Positions 20,097 to 20,400 of a stretch of DNA of 20,400 nt are shown here, in pieces. Below the pieces are notes generated by a model. That model saw only the letters and a program-made list of their open reading frames with translations, did not search any database and had not been told where the DNA came from. Position 1 is the first letter of the stretch. Every line of letters starts with the position of its first letter. The stretch is from Gnetum montanum (lineage: Eukaryota; Streptophyta; Gnetopsida; Gnetales; Gnetaceae). Location of the stretch: assembly GCA_015680685.1 (NCBI GenBank), contig MNCI01036318.1, forward strand, positions 14,989 through 35,388, written 5' to 3'. The position numbers and the translations under genes were made by a program.

Positions 20097-20124
20097 GGTG
20101 TTCATGACAACATGGGTGAACACC
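20097..20124 (-). repeat. Perfect 8-base inverted repeat
   Basis: GGTGTTCA (20097-20104) and TGAACACC (20117-20124) are perfect complements with a 12-base loop, in the untranslated-looking region before the gypsy polypurine tract. Confidence 0.7.
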
Positions 20125-20158
20125 TTATTACAATGACATCAGGCCACAGTTGGTAGCT

Positions 20159-20202
20159 GAGAGAAAAGAGGAGAGAGAATAGAAGAGAAGAAAAGAGAAG
20201 AG
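20159..20202. repeat. Homopurine / homopyrimidine tract
   Basis: Forty-four bases of G and A on the plus strand, broken by one T at 20180. On the transcribed minus strand it is a CT tract ending in TCTCTCAG, which resembles a plant 3' splice site. Confidence 0.7.
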
Positions 20203-20400
20203 TCTTGTTGCTGCCAACGCCTAGATTGCGCCTTTCGTTGTCCATCTGTACGCGCATTATCAACTCCACTCCTTGCATGCTGCTTCAGCGCTGCTCCATT
20301 CCAAGTGTCTGCTCCAGATCCATTCTGTTGTTATATGATTGCCATCTGCACACACAACACCATCATATATTAGCAAGGATAATTGAATCATTAAGTAAAG

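Larger units (their letters stand above)
18958..20400 (-). mobile_element. Ty3/gypsy-type LTR retrotransposon, 3' end (runs off the window)
   Basis: An LTR with perfect 7-base terminal inverted repeats (TGATGAG / CTCATCA) is followed on the right by a G-run polypurine tract read on the minus strand, so this is the 3' LTR of an element transcribed leftward. Just before the tract, the minus strand reads CTCGAGGACGAGTTTTCATT, like the GAGGACGAG sequence that ends pol in many plant chromoviruses. The element is clearly richer in GC and CpG than its surroundings, which suggests it is young. Family placement rests on the tract and GAGGACGAG only; no polymerase domain is in view. Confidence 0.75.
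19973..20400 (-). other. 3' internal region of the gypsy element, coding status unclear
   Basis: No polymerase or chromodomain motif is readable in the roughly 430 bases inside the 3' LTR. Near the tract one minus-strand frame reads RNSRTSFHSV, similar to the tail of some gypsy polyproteins. Further in, an open stretch rich in Q, R and S has no family match I know. The phrase TACAATGA(T/C)ATCAGG occurs twice (near 20004 and 20131). A hairpin (20097-20124) and a homopurine run (20159-20202) suggest a non-coding 3' region. Confidence 0.5.

Overview
The window looks like repeat-filled intergenic DNA from a large plant genome, possibly a gymnosperm. It is mostly AT-rich, with plant-type LTR retrotransposons of several ages, a degraded L1-type LINE and a SINE-like unit. 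No intact host gene, rRNA, tRNA, CRISPR array or bacterial-type operon is visible. The plant assignment rests on plant copia gag sequence, the initiator-Met primer-binding sites and the plant L1 reverse-transcriptase motifs. The species cannot be told from the sequence.

Layout. 1-3290: AT-rich, no recognisable gene; one TATA candidate near 564 and a slightly more GC-rich patch at 1810-2760. 3291-7363: an old, complete but non-coding LTR element with two LTRs of about 1.37 kb, a primer-binding site at 4661, about 1.3 kb of internal DNA and a short polypurine tract at 5987. 7364-9363: AT-rich, with a clear TATA promoter near 8555 that looks like part of an LTR. 9364-11507: two adjacent copies of a unit of about 1.07 kb, each carrying the same broken gypsy-type gag fragment. 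11508-13850: AT-rich, with a 34-bp minisatellite at 12593-12728. 13850-14725: 3' part of a LINE reverse transcriptase on the minus strand, followed by a tRNA-like SINE head at 14754-14817. 14909-18957: the 5' part of a Ty1/copia element and its upstream flank, with LTR end at 18043, primer-binding site at 18046 and a gag with four in-frame stops. 18958-20400: a much younger-looking, GC-richer Ty3/gypsy-type element on the minus strand, inserted into the copia gag. Its whole 1006-bp 3' LTR is present and its body runs off the right edge.

The main discovery candidate is structural rather than coding. The gypsy LTR carries four units (19242-19663) with near-constant linkers separating three stems whose arms change together from unit to unit. 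That is covariation, the signature of a conserved fold. A second array upstream of the copia leader (15948-16791) has seven short inverted repeats, all with a 9-base spacer. The non-coding element has a third type, ATATCAAT/ATTGATAT arms, near the 3' end of both LTRs. Three unrelated elements in one window thus each carry arrays of short hairpins in or near their LTRs.
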